Assembly (NCBI GenBank): GCA_025050535.1
Contig: JALBVF010000003.1
Location: 1-64,000 of the forward strand
DNA length: 64,000 bases
Direction of reading: 5' to 3'
Source: Candidatus Protistibacter heckmannii
GTDB taxonomy: Bacteria; Pseudomonadota; Gammaproteobacteria; Burkholderiales; Burkholderiaceae
Each line of letters opens with the position of its first letter. Position 1 is the stretch's first letter. Positions 63,307-64,000 of the stretch are shown piece by piece. The position numbers and the translations under genes are program-made. Under the pieces are notes generated by a model, which did no database searches, was not told where the DNA came from, and saw only the letters and a list, made by a program, of their open reading frames with translations.

Positions 63307-64000
63307 CTATTTGGCTTTTGAGGCTTGGTTGGAAAACGTCCTGGACATCGCGTTGCAAAAGGCGATGTCCTGTGGCGGATCGCACTCTCCGGTTTTTTTC
63401 AGGACGAGGAGATACTCATAAAAATGCGGCGGGGGCAGTTCCTTGCCTTGGTCATCGGAAAAATCTCCGCGCCGCTCGAAAAACAGCCGCTTCTCAACGG
63501 CGAATCCAAATCTGTCGATGTGCTTCAACAGCGCAACGACATCGGTGAAGTAATTGGGATGGCCCTTGCCGCGCGCACCGGCTTCCGCTTCCAGTGCCTT
63601 GATGTCATCGGGACGATAATTGTCGTTCTTCCCCGTGATCAATATCTTGCCGCCATCTGCGGTGACGCGATGCATTTCAACCAGCGCCTCCGTCTGGTAC
63701 ATGGCGTCGAATGCCGCAAAGCAGACGACGCGTTCAAACGCGCCCGACGGCAGGGGGAGAGCTTCACTGGGCGAAACATAGAAACGGACATTGGGCGCCG
63801 TGCAGGCTTCCTGCGCCGCGCGAATCATCTGCTCTGATATGTCGACCGCGGCGACTTCGGCCGCCATGGCGCTGAGCGTCGGCAAACTCCGGCCAAAGCC
63901 ACATCCCAGCTCGAGCACATGATCATCGGCTTGGATATCCAGCAAGCTGATGATGGAAAGATACAAGGCATCAGCCGTAGTCTTGACGTCGCCGACAGGC
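63307..64000 (-). CDS. SAM-dependent methyltransferase, 5' end outside the window
   Basis: Class I methyltransferase with V-L-E-L-G-C-G-F-G-R-S and V-D-I-S-E-Q-M-I, ending 15 bases before wbjB. The frame is open to the window edge and upstream codons read V-G-D-V-K-T-T-A-D-A, which looks coding, so the TTG at 63966 is probably not the real start. The C-terminal half includes F-Y-E-Y-L-L-V-L-K-K. The substrate is unknown; position suggests sugar or lipid-linked glycan modification. Confidence 0.75.
   Translation of the reverse strand, partial: PVGDVKTTADALYLSIISLLDIQADDHVLELGCGFGRSLPTLSAMAAEVAAVDISEQMIRAAQEACTAPNVRFYVSPSEALPLPSGAFERVVCFAAFDAMYQTEALVEMHRVTADGGKILITGKNDNYRPDDIKALEAEAGARGKGHPNYFTDVVALLKHIDRFGFAVEKRLFFERRGDFSDDQGKELPPPHFYEYLLVLKKTGECDPPQDIAFCNAMSRTFSNQASKAK

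Overview
The window is a G+C-rich chromosome segment from a betaproteobacterium. Diagnostic gene orders are fur/bamE/dapB/leuS, leuS-lptE-holA-proA, queA-tgt-yajC-secD-secF and split pntAA/pntAB/pntB. A Rhodocyclales-like lineage is my best guess, but no rRNA or tRNA gene is present to confirm it.

Region 1 (1-35.6 kb) is intact core metabolism and housekeeping. It opens with the tail of an IS630-family element (copy A) immediately upstream of maeB. Then come a barstar-family protein, rsmE, tkt, gapA, fur, bamE, dapB, leuS, lptE, holA, proA, a hemJ-like gene, an RlmL-type methyltransferase and two small secreted proteins. The transhydrogenase operon follows, with panD embedded in it, then nudJ-mnmA. 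A second IS630 copy (B) sits exactly in the mnmA stop codon. After it come gst, purB, cytochrome c', a cytochrome b561-type protein, and queA-tgt-yajC-secD-secF diverging from recG across a perfect 17-bp-arm palindrome.

Region 2 (35.6-45.2 kb) is a sharply bounded zone of gene decay. It holds a dead IS630-family element (copy C), glpK with one frameshift, an outer-membrane beta-barrel gene with an in-frame TAA, and a MarR-controlled EmrAB/outer-membrane-factor efflux operon in which every structural gene is broken while marR and its promoter look intact. A twice-deleted IS630 remnant (copy D) and a frameshifted tetR complete it. A PCMT-like gene and tolC follow; tolC is open but has odd residues.

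Region 3 (47.4-64 kb) is a surface-polysaccharide locus with two converging arms. The plus arm is wzx, a Wzy/EpsG-like polymerase, a glycosyltransferase-like protein, a family 2 glycosyltransferase and a WbaP-type priming transferase. The minus arm is methyltransferase - wbjB - wbjC - wbjD - wbuB/wbjE - wbjF - small priming transferase - wbpM-like - NodB-like protein - methyltransferase. Its core predicts UDP-N-acetyl-L-fucosamine synthesis and transfer, in the order I recall for the Pseudomonas aeruginosa O11 antigen cluster. The last two minus-strand genes look more A+T-rich than the rest, suggesting separate acquisition.

No CRISPR array, tRNA, rRNA or integrase was seen. The items most worth a second look are the decay zone, the symmetric queA/recG start region, panD inside pnt, the IS insertion in the mnmA stop codon, and the polysaccharide locus with two different priming enzymes. 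I found no clearly novel multi-gene system.
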